Source: Elephas maximus indicus
Taxonomy: Eukaryota > Chordata > Mammalia > Proboscidea > Elephantidae
Assembly (NCBI RefSeq): GCF_024166365.1
Contig: NC_064838.1
Location: 76,834,001-76,898,000 of the forward strand
DNA: 64,000 nt
Reading direction: 5' to 3'
A model generated the notes under the pieces. That model had not been told where the DNA came from, made no database searches, and saw only the letters and a program-made list of their open reading frames with translations. Positions 22,701 through 33,683 of this stretch are shown here, piece after piece. The first letter of the stretch is position 1, and every line of letters starts with the position of its first letter. The position numbers and the translations under genes are program-made.

Positions 22701-24194
22701 AACACAGCAAAAAGACTTAGAGGTGTCAGGTAACTAAACTCTATCTGCTTCTAATATTTGCTTACAAGTTGTAATTTTACAGGGAAGAGTATGTTTTGTT
22801 CTCAGTGCTACATTCAAGCTCCGACAGGCCAGTGTAAACATAAATATTAAGAGTATACAGAAAAGGCAAGGCTAAAATTGTGCCAGTTTTTCCAATATGC
22901 TCAAGGTGGTAGGGTCATTTCTATTGTGACTGCAGGCTGATTTCCAATGTTCAGTACTTTGAGATTATGTTTATGTCATTTTATTTTGTATTTATCCTCT
23001 GAGGAAAGGTAGCTTTTTGTTGTTGTATTCTTTATTTCTGTTTTCTTAATATTGCATATTTTACAGTTCATAATTTCTGATAAGTACAATATTGTTTTTC
23101 CTTCTTAAATATAGAAAAGTAGATAAAATAAGCAGATGATATTTACTTTTATCATAGATACAGATGTAGATATAGATAGATGGTAGATAGAAATAGGTAG
23201 ATAGACTAATACCAGACTAATACACACACAGGAAAAAAAAAATTAAGAAAATCCCAACCATACTTCCTCAGGAGGCTGTTAGTTAACTTTTGGAATCTTT
23301 AGAGATTGTCATAGGGGGACATTGAGGGGACACAGACTAGACAATTTGAACATTGATCTGTCCAAGTCAAGCATTTCATGAATTTTTGACTACAGGTATT
23401 CTTAGAAAAGTTAACACTTTAAAAATAGTCATACAGAATTGGGAATGACTTCTCAGAATCTTTTTTCTCTGAGGAAATTTACTGCTGCTATTTTCTCTTC
23501 ATTATTTTAAAAATAAGAAACTCCAGGATGGAAACACACTGTTAATAGTCACCATGGCAAGCTTTGTTGAGTGATTTCTGTTATAATCTGTTCTATTGCC
23601 TTGAACTAAGGTATATTTTCCTCTTACTCCTCTTTTCAATGTAATTGACTTTAAAAATGTAATTTACGTAAGTATAGTAGTATCTTATAATTATTGATCG
23701 TTAATAAGTGGGAGAAAATGTAAGCATTTTGCATGCATATGTATGTGTGTATGCGTATATATGTACAAATATTTAATTTGCAAGACATAAGAGAACAACT
23801 ACATGCTTTGTTTAATAAATAAGGGAACTAAGATGTAAGGGTAAAGGGAATTATCCATGTTTAACCTATTTAAGGTCTAATTATTTTCTCCTTTAAATTT
23901 TTTGTTGATATTATGTGTGTTCACTAACGAAGGGATGTTGGTTAAAGGACCAATTCAGAATATTTTTTATGAGTTACAGATTTTGATATCCATTATCTTG
24001 AATCACATATGTCCCAGTGGCTTCTGGATGACATAAATCTTGCTGATATGAGCCAATGATAAAATCATTTTTTAAATTTTATTTCTTGAAAATTTGGAAA
24101 ACAAGAGGTAAAACATGAAGATACCTGGCAGTGACTGCATATACATCTTATTCTAGTCTCCTTCTCAGCCTTTTTATTTTTTGTGAAAATTTTC
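22701..24194. other. Intergenic, nothing recognised
   Basis: AT-rich sequence with a degenerate (GATA)n/(TAGA)n stretch at about 23155-23212 and a (TATG)n stretch at about 23735-23765. No gene-like frame. Confidence 0.4.
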
Positions 24195-24612
24195 AAAGCT
24201 TGGTACAATGCATTTCTTACTGCAAAGGCAATACTTACAGCCCAAATACATAAAACCAAGGTTTTTTTTTTTTTTTATCTCAGGAAAACTACCACTACAA
24301 TGCATTCTTCGTTAATACAAAAGTAGTACTTAGAGGCAAAATAAATAATGCTGTAGGAATTTGAATTTCAGGAAAATTACCACTACTATGTATTCTTCCC
24401 CATAGCAAAAGCATTACTAACAGATAAGCAGCAGAAACAACTGTCCTGGAATACTAAAATCTACTCCATCTGTTACATGTGGAAGCAATGATTGGGCCTT
24501 AGGATTAAATGTAGGGTAAGAATAACTTATAGGCATTCCAATCTCTTGAAAAGTACCACTGCAATGCATTATTATTTATTGGAAAGTCATTATTTACTGT
24601 TCATAATGTAGA
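24195..24612. repeat. Degenerate tandem repeat, four units
   Basis: Four imperfect copies of a motif like 'taccactacaatgcattctt' followed by an AT-rich stretch and 'agtacttac' occur near 24203, 24288, 24381 and 24547. Spacing is about 85, 93 and 166 bp. Nature unknown; possibly the internal structure of an old element. Confidence 0.5.
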
Positions 24613-24693
24613 AAAGAAAGGAGCCAGTAGTACCTGGAAACGATGAATGGCATAAAGGAGAAAATGACCACTATGACTGAAGTTTGTCAATAG

Positions 24694-24863
24694 CTTATTC
24701 TTGTGATAAGTACATTCTCACAAGAACATAGTAAATGGGAAACATGGTGAAGAGGCTTATCTCAAGTAAATAAATGCATACCTGTCAAAAGTTTAGAAAA
24801 TTCACACATCCAGGAGGCATCACCTAAAACAATGCTCAATCTACACAAAAATAAAGCTCACAC
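24694..24863 (-). repeat. Unknown cassette abutting RTE, copy 1
   Basis: The reverse complement of this ~160-bp segment matches 44899-45058, including 'gtagattgagcattg', 'gaattttctaaactt' and 'gagaatgtacttatc'. Both copies touch an RTE fragment. I do not recognise it as a named repeat. Confidence 0.7.
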
Positions 24864-25904
24864 TCATATTGAGCTTTTCCTTCATCTCTTTCCATAGATG
24901 TAGTCAACTTGATTCCTGTGTACACCATCTAGCAAGGTCCATGTGTACAGTAGCTGTTTATGTTGGTGAAAAAAGGTATTTGCAACAAAGAAGTCATTTG
25001 TCTTGCAAAATTCTACCATGCAATCTCCAGGATCATTTCTCTCACCAAGGTCATATTTTCCAACCACCGATCCTTCTTTGTTTCCAACTTTTCGTTCCAA
25101 TTACCAGTAATTATCAATGCATCCTGATTCCACATTCGATCAATTTCAGACTGCAGAAGCTAGTAAAATTTTTCAATTTCCTCATTTTTGGCCTTAGTGG
25201 TTGGTGCATAAATTTGAATAACAGTTGTATAAACTGGCCTTCATTGTAGGTTTATGGGTATTATCCTATCACTGACAACACTTCAGGATAGATCTTGAAA
25301 TGCTCTTTTTGATGATGAATGCAAAGCCATTCCTCTTCAAGTTGTCCTTCCTGGCATAGTAGACCATATGATTGTTTGCTTCAAAATGTCCAATATCTGT
25401 CCATTTCAGCTCACTCATGCTTAGGATATTGATGTTTATGTTTTCCATTTCATTTTTGACAATTTCCAATTTTCCTAGATTCATACTTCATACATCCCAT
25501 ACTCCAATTATTAATGGATGTTTGCACCTGTTTTTCTCATTTTGAGTCAGGCCACATCAGTAAATGAAGGTCCCAAAGGTTTGACTCCATCTATATCTTT
25601 ATGGTTGACTCTACTTTGAGTGAGCAGTTGTTCCCCAGTCGTATTTTGGGTACCTTCCAACCTGGGGGGCTCACCTATGGGCACTATATCAGAAAATGTT
25701 TCACTGCTATTCATAAGGTTTTCACTGGCTAAATCTTTTCAGAAGTAGACTGCTTTGTCCTTGTTCCTAGTCTTAGTCTGGAAGCTCAGCTGAAACCTGT
25801 CAGCCATGAGTGACCCTGCTGGTATTCGAATACCGGTGGCATAGCTTCCAACAACAGATCAATGGGCAAGCCCCCACAGTATGACAAATGACAGACACAT
25901 GGAA
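24864..25904 (-). mobile_element. RTE LINE, 5' half
   Basis: Reverse-strand RTE from its 5' end (near 25904) to just past the endonuclease domain. Readable pieces: MNLGKLEIVKNEMENIN... MSELKWTDIGHFEANNH (25484-25269) and NKEGSVVGKYDLGERN (25100-24882). It stops where the unknown cassette begins. Confidence 0.88.
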
Positions 25905-25920
25905 TATATGCATATGAATA

Positions 25921-26066
25921 GATTGAAAATAGAATGGCTTGATTCAATTGTACCTTAGTCATCAAAGTGATATGTTTGCTTTTTAAACTTTAAAGAGATG
26001 TTTTGCCACAGATTTTTCCAATGCAACGTCATTTCATTTCTTGAGTGCTGCTTCCATGGGTATTGA
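25921..26066 (-). mobile_element. RTE LINE, short 3'-half fragment
   Basis: Matches the RTE region 'caccttagtcttcaaggtgac … cttccatgggt' seen at 1265-1380. It comes from the opposite end of the element to its neighbour, so it is a separate fragment. Confidence 0.7.
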
Positions 26067-26074
26067 TTGTTGGT

Positions 26075-26500
26075 GTGTTAGTATTACTAAACTCCAGACT
26101 GTGTTTAAATCTCTCAAGTTTTTCCATCAATGTCCTCTCTCTGTTTCATGATCCAGTTCAGCGTATCACATGGCATTTAGCTATAGTCTCTCCAGTGTCA
26201 TCTGGTCTGTGACAGTTTCTAACTTTTTTCTCATTTTTCTTGACTTTGAAAATCCTAAAGAGCACTGGCTAGATATCTTATAGAATGTCCCCAAATCTAA
26301 GTTTGTCTGATGGCTTTCTGTGATTAAGTTGGGATTTTGAGTTTTGAGGAAGACTTTCACAGAGGTTAAGTGCCTTTATCATCACATCATATCAGGGAGT
26401 GCATGATATGCTCATGGCATCACTCATGATGGTAACCTTCATCATTTGGTTAAGGTTGTTTTGCCACATTTCTCCACTATAAACTTAAATGTAGAATTTC
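26075..26500 (-). mobile_element. Old L1 (L1M type) 3' UTR fragment
   Basis: Carries 3' UTR phrases characteristic of ancient mammalian L1M elements on the reverse strand (gaatgtccccaaatctaagtttgtctgatg; catcatatcaggga; ttggttaaggttgttttgcc). Highly diverged, pre-dating the afrotherian SINEs. Confidence 0.6.
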
Positions 26501-26778
26501 AAATGCAATACAGTTAATAGCAGCTATTTATTTTTTATATGTTCTTTTTTCAAACTCTGTAGTTCATGTTTTCTTAAGGAAATATGAATTCTTTTAATAA
26601 TTTAATTTCTAAAGGAAGACTAATGGAATAGATTCAGTAATTATCCTTAATTATTTTAAAGAAAATACATCCACCACAAGGACACAAGAGAGAATTTCAA
26701 CTAATTGCTTGGTTTGTGGCTCACTGAGTAATGTTTTAGTTATGATTCTCTAGGGTCTATATCTCCATGGTCATGGCA

Positions 26779-26827
26779 ACCCAAACCCCCCATGCCATCG
26801 AGTCAATTCCGACTCATAGTGACCCAC
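26779..26827 (-). repeat. AfroSINE, very short 5'-truncated copy
   Basis: Only ~49 bp of the 3' tail (atgccatcgagtcaattccg...). Perfect 10-bp target-site duplication 'ggtcatggca' at 26769-26778 and 26828-26837. Confidence 0.85.
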
Positions 26828-26837
26828 GGTCATGGCA

Positions 26838-28506
26838 GCAGATATAAATCCCAGAGACTGGGAAGTTTTGGACTGTGGATTTGGGTTCAGTTTTTTTTTT
26901 TTTTTTTCTTTTTAATCTCTGATATTTCTTATATCTGGGAAATAAAATGCCGTTTTCCTGGCACACTCATTTAAATGTACTGTCACTTGTATTACAAACC
27001 TCAGGTCTGTTAGTTTTTTAAAGAATGTTCGATTACTAAGAAGAAAAATGCCTGAAATTCATTAATCTTAAAAGGAAATCCTCATTAACATAATTAATCA
27101 AAAGCTCCTGGTTTCAGGTCAGTTCAGTTCTCTTCTGGTATTTTTCTGTTAAGGTAGAAAACATGGAACTCCAGCTTATATGGATTAAAAATGTAATAGA
27201 TCCCTTTTTATGATTGGACCTGATTGAATTTTCACTAACAGGGCATGAAATGGTCCTGAGAATTATACTGTGTGTTGCAGAAACTGGCAGTGGTGACACT
27301 ATTGAGAATTAATAGAGAAAAGTGGCAGAAGACTTTGGAGAGGTTTGCTGATTTTGAACTCCCCTCGTCCTAGTTTCAATTTGAATAAAATCCTAATTCT
27401 AATCCATGGGTTTTCAACAAGTTTATTTGAAATTGCTAGGGCACAATGTCAAAGTTTTCTCTGTGTATCTTTTTGTTATGGACCTAATAAGTGTTTTAAG
27501 TAGTAGCAGGGATAGTAGCCATCTCCCTAACTTGCCAGGGTTTTGCCTAGTTAAAATAGGGTACATGTTCAAATGCTGAGGGAGAGCGTAATTATTAAAA
27601 TAGCATGAACAATAATGGATGTTTAAAATGTATCTGCCCAGTCCCTTTTGTTATTGGGAAGAATATGCTCACGACAAATACTCTGTGTCGGGGCTACTTG
27701 TAGTGCATGTAAAGTAGGCACTCCTGGGGCTGAGTCCAGGCAAAGCTATAAAGTTGAGACAGATCACTGATGCGTTTTTGCTCCAGCCTCATGTCTATAT
27801 CCTGGGGACAGTCATTTTGTGATGTTACTGTTCCCTTTGCCAAGTTTGTCTCATCATAAAAGAGGGCTTGCTTCTTATTGGTTAAGAAAATATATAATTT
27901 GCAGTATAGAATTTTTTTTAATGGAATTATTGTTGGTGAATATAAGATAGATGTGCTTTCTTGAAACTATGTATATATGTATGTGTATACACACATATGC
28001 ATATGCATAAGAAAGAAATTACTTTAATTAATTTTTACTACTCATAAAATTTTAATTAATTAAATTTAATTAATAATAAAAGTTAAGCACAACAATCAAT
28101 AGAAACCCCATAAAATATTCAGGAGTCAGTGTACCACTGATGGAGGTTTTGATGACAGAGACTACATGAGCATCTCAGGGATGAGATTATGTGTAGAAAT
28201 CTGAACTATTAAGTGAAAAGTTGGGCTAGATACATTTTAAGGTATATTTCAACTCAAAAATTCTATAAGTATTTAATTCCATGCTATGCCTAGACAAGGT
28301 GGAAAATTTAAAAGTAAATAATTCTAAAATTTATAAAGGTTCTTTGTGCTTTTGTTATACCACCCTTGATTCTGGTTTCTTTAATTTTCTTATATGCCCT
28401 ATATGTATATGTTAGTTTCATATTAATAATACTAACAAATACTAGCTTTTAAATAGTTATATGTATATGTAATTTATATAGTAACATATAATAAGGAGTA
28501 ATATAT
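26838..28506. other. 5' flank of third OR locus, mostly unassigned
   Basis: AT-rich DNA, a poly-T run at 26890-26907 and a (TATG)n-like stretch at 27970-28005. No clear coding frame, promoter or repeat. Confidence 0.35.
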
Positions 28507-28665
28507 TAAAAACCCACTGCCGTCGAGTCAATTCCAACTCATAGTGACCCTGTAGGACAGAGTAGAACTGCCCCATAGAGCTTCCAAGGAGTGCATGGTG
28601 GATTCGAACTGCCTACCTCTTGGTTAGCAGCTGTAGCACTTAACCACTATACCACCAGTGCTTCC
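28507..28665 (-). repeat. AfroSINE
   Basis: Reverse copy, 'actgccgtcgagtcaattcc' to 'ttaaccactataccaccagt'. First of three adjacent SINEs; a (GA)n run follows at 28674-28691. Confidence 0.93.
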
Positions 28666-28696
28666 TAAGTTATAGAGAGAGAGAGAGAGAGCCCTG

Positions 28697-28835
28697 TTGT
28701 TGTAGTGGAAACTTTGGTGGTCTAATGATTGACCTTAGAAACTCTCCTTGGAAACTCTATGTGGCAGTTCTACTCTGTCCTATAGGGTCGCTATGAGTTG
28801 GAATCTATTCAGTGGCAAAGGGTTTGGTTTTGGAT
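28697..28835 (+). repeat. AfroSINE, partly deleted head
   Basis: Plus copy with a disrupted head (tggtggtctaatgattgacc) followed by intact body and tail (gctatgagttggaatctatt). Confidence 0.85.
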
Positions 28836-28947
28836 TTCCTTGGTGTCGTGGTTGAGAGATCGGCTGCTAAACCCTAAGGGGCAGTTCTACTCCGTCCCAT
28901 ATTGTCACTATGAATCTGAATCAACTTAATGGCAACAGGTTTTTTTC
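28836..28947 (+). repeat. AfroSINE, internally deleted
   Basis: Plus copy lacking the middle: head 'cgtggttgagagatcggctg' joins directly to 'ggggcagttctactccgtcc' and tail. Confidence 0.82.
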
Positions 28948-28966
28948 ATTTATATATTTTTCACAC

Positions 28967-29152
28967 CAGTGTTTTTCACAATTTAGCATGCAACAAAATC
29001 ACCTGGAGGCCTGATTTTGCCCCAAATTATGAGTCCCATCTCAGAGTTTTTATTTAGGAGGTTGGCAGTAGGGCTGAAGAATTTGCATTCCTAATAAGTT
29101 CCCAAATGATTCTGATGTTGCTGATTTGGGGGCCACACTTTGAGACTCACTG
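28967..29152. mobile_element. MER5A-like hAT MITE
   Basis: 186 bp with terminal inverted ends (cagtgtttttcaca ... tgagactcactg) and internal phrases of the MER5A Charlie-derived MITE (aaaatcacctggagg, gaagaatttgcattcctaa, atgattctgatg). Length matches the known ~189 bp. Ends 81 bp before the OR ATG. Confidence 0.8.
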
Positions 29153-29233
29153 TTTCATATCACTCCCCACAGAACCGCATGAAACCTCTTTCCTCTCTCT
29201 GCTTCTTCCTAGTCAACTTGTGTTTTTTCTCCA

Positions 29234-30174
29234 ATGGGAATCATGTTATCGGAAGGAAATCAAAGTATCATACCCACGTTTATACTGTTGGGTTTTTCAG
29301 AATACCCAGAACTCCACGTTCCACTCTTCCTGACTTTCTTGTCCACCTACACAGTCACCGCGGTGGGGAATCTAGGCATGATAATTATCAGGATCAATCC
29401 AAAACTCCACACGATTATGTACTTTTTCCTCAGTCACTTGTCTTTTGTGGATTACTGTAGTTACACCCAAACTGCTGGAGAACTTGATTGTGGAAGACAG
29501 AACTATCTCTTTCTCTGGTTGCATCATGCAGATTTGTCTTGCTTGCATGTTTGGAGTGACAGAAACATTCATGCTAACGGCAATGGCTTATGACCATTTT
29601 GTGGCAGTTTGTAACCCCTTGCTGTATACTACTACTATGTCTCAGAAGCTTTGTGTTCTGCTGGTGGCTGGGTCCTACACATGGGGTATAGTGTGCTCTC
29701 TAACACTCACATACTTTCTTCTCACATTATCTTATTGTGAGTCTAGCATTATAAATAATTTTATCTGTGACCACTCTGTAATTGTTTCTGTCTCCTGCTC
29801 GGACCCCTACATCAGTCAGATGCTGTGTTTTATTGTTGCCATATTCAATGAGGTGAGCAGCCTGAGGATCATCTTTACTTCCTATGTATTCATTTTTATC
29901 ACTGTCATGAAGATGCCTTCTACAAGTGGACGCCATAAAACCTTCTCTACCTGTGCCTCCCACCTGACTGCCATCACCATCTTCCACGGGACCATCCTTT
30001 TCCTCTACTGTATCCCTCACCCCAAACTTCCTGGCTCATAGTAAAGTGGCTTCTGTGTTTTATACTGTGGTGATTCCCATGTTGAATCCCCTGATCTACA
30101 GCCTTAGGAACAAGGATGTGAAGGACACATTCAGAAAATTAGTTAAAACAAAACTCCTTTTTCAATCACCGTGA
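29234..30174 (+). pseudogene. Olfactory receptor pseudogene, OR5D13-like
   Basis: OR coding exon with the OR5D13 hallmark [17 protein letters not shown] at 29234 or 29243 (MLSEGNQS). Compared with its paralogues it lacks about 10 nt near 29450, between 'gtggattactg' and 'tagttacaccc', which removes part of TM2 (CYSS) and shifts frame. The next frame is open to ~30041 ([11 protein letters not shown] … [12 protein letters not shown] … [11 protein letters not shown]). One base is then missing near 30026 and another near 30041, together restoring the original frame for [23 protein letters not shown] and a stop at 30172-30174. One isoleucine codon is also missing after GNLGM. The TM3 motif reads MAYDHF, so the DRY-type arginine is lost. 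The DNA remains well conserved, so inactivation is not very old. A MER5A and three SINEs crowd its promoter side. Confidence 0.92.
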
Positions 30175-30779
30175 TATTGCTAGGTTCAGTATTTTACATT
30201 CCAAAAATAATTTGATTCATTGTGCTAAAGATTGTTCAACTCGTGTAGTATAATTTACTATTCAGATTATTTTACCCAGTAGCCTGTGAGTTAATACATC
30301 TACAGTAGTATATGTATGATTTCATGATGACTGATGTTCCCATACATCAATGTTTAGTGAAATAGCTCTAAAGCACATGTAAACCAAAAATTAAAAAAAA
30401 TAATAAAATAAAATTCTCAATTTGTTGCAATATATGTGAATTATTTTAAAATACTTAACCATATATGGTGTAATTTTTTTATGTGTGTTCCCAAAGTAAA
30501 TCAAATTCCTAGTTTATCAAATATGCACAAATCCAGGATGTTCCCCTTAAATTCTAAACAGAAATTCTATCCTCTAGAGGTGGCTTTAACAAGTGCTTCA
30601 GCTTATGGTGTCTTGTACACAAGGCAACGTTTTGATGGTTATTACACTGAATAGCAGAATTCATCTTTATTAAACAAAAAAATATGGCCTGCTCACGAGG
30701 AAACCCAATTTAATGAAAGTATTGTTTTGCCAGCCTAATATTCATTTTATCATTTTTTTTCTAAAGAAAGTATTTGAAT
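30175..30779. other. 3' flank of OR pseudogene
   Basis: AT-rich, no recognised feature. Contains poly-A/AATAA tracts near 30390 that could mark a former 3' UTR. Confidence 0.35.
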
Positions 30780-31600
30780 AATTAAAAGAGTAAGCTATTG
30801 GAGTAAGGAGATACCTATAGATCAATGGAATAGAATACTGTCCAAATATACTCATATATTCTTTCTCATTTAAATTTCAAAGGAGAAAGGATACTTTTTC
30901 AACAAAATAGTGTTGGAACAATGAGATACTCCTATTGAAAAACTAACCTTAGGTCTTACCTCACACCATACACAAATATTAATTTGAATTAAAAGTTATA
31001 GGTCATAGACACAAAGATAAAAGCTAAAACTTAACAGAAATTAAAAAATGGCAGAAATATGGGAAAATTTTTGAACACTTGGTGTCAGGACTTTTTTACA
31101 CAGAACAAAAAGAATGAATTAAAAATTGATAAAATTAATTTTATCAACTTGAAAAATGACTGCTCTTCAAAGACACCATTAAGAAAAAGGAAAGATCGGC
31201 CACAAACTGTGAGAAAATACTTGCAATATATAAGCCTGACGATTGATATATATGCAGAACATATACAGAAGTTATCCAACCAGCCAATGAGCACTTGAAA
31301 AGCTACTCGGCATCATTAGTCATCAGTGCAACGCATATTAAGGCTAAAATGAGACACCACTACTTACCCATTAGAATGGCTAAAGTTAAAAAGATTGAAA
31401 TGTCAAACATTCCTGTGAACACGGATGAGGTGGAATATTCATGTGCTTCAGATGGAAATGTAGCAGGTAAAATGTATTTGAAAAATAGTTTAGTGGTATC
31501 TTACGAAGTTATACAGGTACTTTACATAAAATTGAGCAGTTTCTTCCCTAGGTGTTTATTTACCTAAGAGAAATGAAATCAAATATTTTAACTTAGGAGA
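30780..31600 (+). mobile_element. Old L1 fragment, end of ORF2 and start of 3' UTR
   Basis: Plus-strand decayed ORF2 C-terminal region: 'gatcaatggaatagaatac', 'cttgaaaaatgactgctc', 'cagccaatgagcacttgaaaagc', 'aaaatgagacaccactac' match the L1 ORF2 end. Strongly diverged. Confidence 0.7.
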
Positions 31601-31877
31601 AAATGGTTCTTGTTAATGTATGCAATTATATAGTGGAGGAAAAAAAATACCGTGGTGTGTGTGTTTGTAGGTGTGTGTATGTGTGTTTGTTTTCCTGTTA
31701 TGAATATTTTTTACTCTTTTCTTAAGTGATATTTCAACAAGAGGTACATTTTCTTTCATGATGAGTTATCAAGCACAAACAGGAGAAGGCAGGAAGGATA
31801 AGACAACCTCTAGTCATTTTAATCCAGGGAAAATGAAATATAGTGGCTGGAAGGCACACAACAACAACAATGCCTCC

Positions 31878-32047
31878 AAAACCAAAAAAACAAACCCACT
31901 GCTGTCGAGTCAATTCCAACTCATAGCGACCCTGCAGGACAGAGTAGAACTGCCCCATAGAGTTTCCAAGGAGCACCTGGTGGATTCAAACTGCTGACCT
32001 CTTGGTTAGCAGCCATAGTCATTAACCACTATGCCACCAGGGTTTCC
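31878..32047 (-). repeat. AfroSINE
   Basis: Reverse copy, close to consensus, 'actgctgtcgagtcaattcc' to 'ttaaccactatgccaccagg'. Among the best preserved copies here, so relatively recent. Confidence 0.95.
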
Positions 32048-32459
32048 ACACACATAAATAACATATATGTCTATAATAGGTAAATCTGCACCTGCGTTGT
32101 GCCTTTGCTGACCTTGATCTTCTCATAATTCAAATTCATCTAGGTTAAGAAGTTTTGGGAACTGTACTGATGAGGTATAATTCCCCTCTGATGTAAGTGT
32201 CTTGTTGAGATCAAAGGTGGAGTTGTGGTTTGTCTAAAAAGGGATGGCTTTTCAATTGCCATTACTTCTGATATAAGACAGAACACCTATATAACTCAAT
32301 GTTTGGATCAGGACAAGAAAAACAATTCTTGCTTTTAAACGGACAGAATTTAGAACAGCAATCACTCATAAAAGTATTACAAGGTCCACTGGAGTAAAAA
32401 AAGATGCCTGAAAAGAAAAGAGAAAAAAAATCAGATCGGTTCATTTTTGTGGTGATACT

Positions 32460-32719
32460 AGTTTCTTATGACCCACTTTTCCTTCCGACCCTAACCACTC
32501 AGAGTTAGGTCAGGTCTCAAAGATAAAGAGCACAGTCCTCCAGACTCCATGTCTCCTCAAGACCTCAGATATCAGCAGCAAGTTAGGGGGTCTGCAGGCC
32601 CCTCACATCTAACCTGTTAACTCCCACAGCTCCCTGAGTTTCGAGAATTTGCTAAACTGACACACAGGACTCAATTCCAGTTTCATTACAGCAAAAAGGA
32701 TCAAAATGAAGAAGCATAT
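32460..32719 (-). other. LTR-like sequence, uncertain
   Basis: Phrases such as 'ttcgagaatttgctaaactgac' and 'cacaggactcaattccagtt' recall an old mammalian endogenous retrovirus LTR. Family and ends are not certain; treat as a fossil fragment. Confidence 0.3.
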
Positions 32720-32912
32720 AAGGAAACGTCTGGATTTGTCATTGACTGCTAACCTAAGGGATGGCAGTTTAAACCTACCTAGCAGCTCATGGAAGAAAGA
32801 CCTGGCAAACTGCTTCCATAAACATTGCAGTCAACAAAACCATATGGAGTAGTTTTACTCTGTAAGACATGGAGTTGCCATGAGTTAGAATCAAAAGGAC
32901 GGTTTTTTCAGG
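32720..32912 (+). repeat. AfroSINE, longer subtype
   Basis: Same subtype as 5168-5358, with 'ggaagaaagacctggcaaac' in the middle and tail 'ggagttgccatgagttagaa'. Diverged. Confidence 0.8.
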
Positions 32913-33080
32913 GAAGGAGAGTTCTTAACACCCACATTGTAGGTTGTTAAGGAAGAAAACCCAGCTAAGTTGTGCATGAACATCTGCCCTACAGAAACTA
33001 TGCAGTCATAAATATGTGTTGATTGAAACCATTAAGTTTGTGTAAATTTGTTATACAGCATAGAAAACTAGTACCTTCAG
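32913..33080 (+). mobile_element. MaLR-type LTR fossil, 3' end
   Basis: Ends with the typical MaLR 3' phrase (accattaagtttgtgtaaat ... gaaaactagtac). An old, partial, broken LTR fragment. Confidence 0.5.
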
Positions 33081-33404
33081 TGACACAGAAGGCTGTCAAC
33101 TTTGAGTGGGACCCAGTATAGGAAAGGGCTCCATGGCTGGACCAGGTTGTAGAAGTGTCAGTGGTGAGATGAGTCACCGTGTGGAGCTGATGTTAATCCT
33201 AGTGGGAGAATAACAGTGCAGGTTCCTAGGATTCCGGAGCAAGCCCATGCTATCTACAATAAAGAATTTCATACCTTTTGAGAAATAATTCCTGTCATCT
33301 TAATGGGTTGTGGTAGAGACTCTGACAAGAGTTAGTTTGAGTGTCAGGAGTCCACAGAAAGCATAATTTGCTCTAACTGGGGTGGCATTTGGGAGCAGTA
33401 GAAC

Positions 33405-33683
33405 TAAGTACAGACAGAATGCTCCTTAGGATTGAGGACGGTGAGACTTTGTCTTACTTACTTTGTGTATATTATCAAGAGGGACAGATCCCTGGAGAAT
33501 GACATCATGCTTGGTAAAGTAGAGGGTCAGCAAAAAAGAAAGACCCTCAGTGAGATGGATTGACACAGTGTCTGCAACAATGGGCTCAAACATACCTACT
33601 ATTGTGAGCATGGCAGAGGACAAAGCAACATTTTTTTCTCTTCACTATGAGCCAGAAGTGAATTGAGGGCAACTAACAACAAC
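33405..33683 (+). mobile_element. RTE LINE, 3' fragment
   Basis: Last ~280 bp of RTE ('gacagaatgctccttaggat', 'gagaatgacatcatgcttgg', terminal 'caactaacaacaaca'). 5'-truncated and diverged. Confidence 0.85.

Noticed and set aside
24195-24612. CRISPR-like spaced repeats
   Set aside because: Unit spacing is irregular, copies are degenerate, and the context is a mammalian chromosome.
24869-25249. 126-codon plus-strand frame
   Set aside because: Antisense reading of the RTE endonuclease region.
30436-31567. Several 70-90 codon frames
   Set aside because: Part lies in AT-rich 3' flank and part in a decayed L1 ORF2; no conserved motif.
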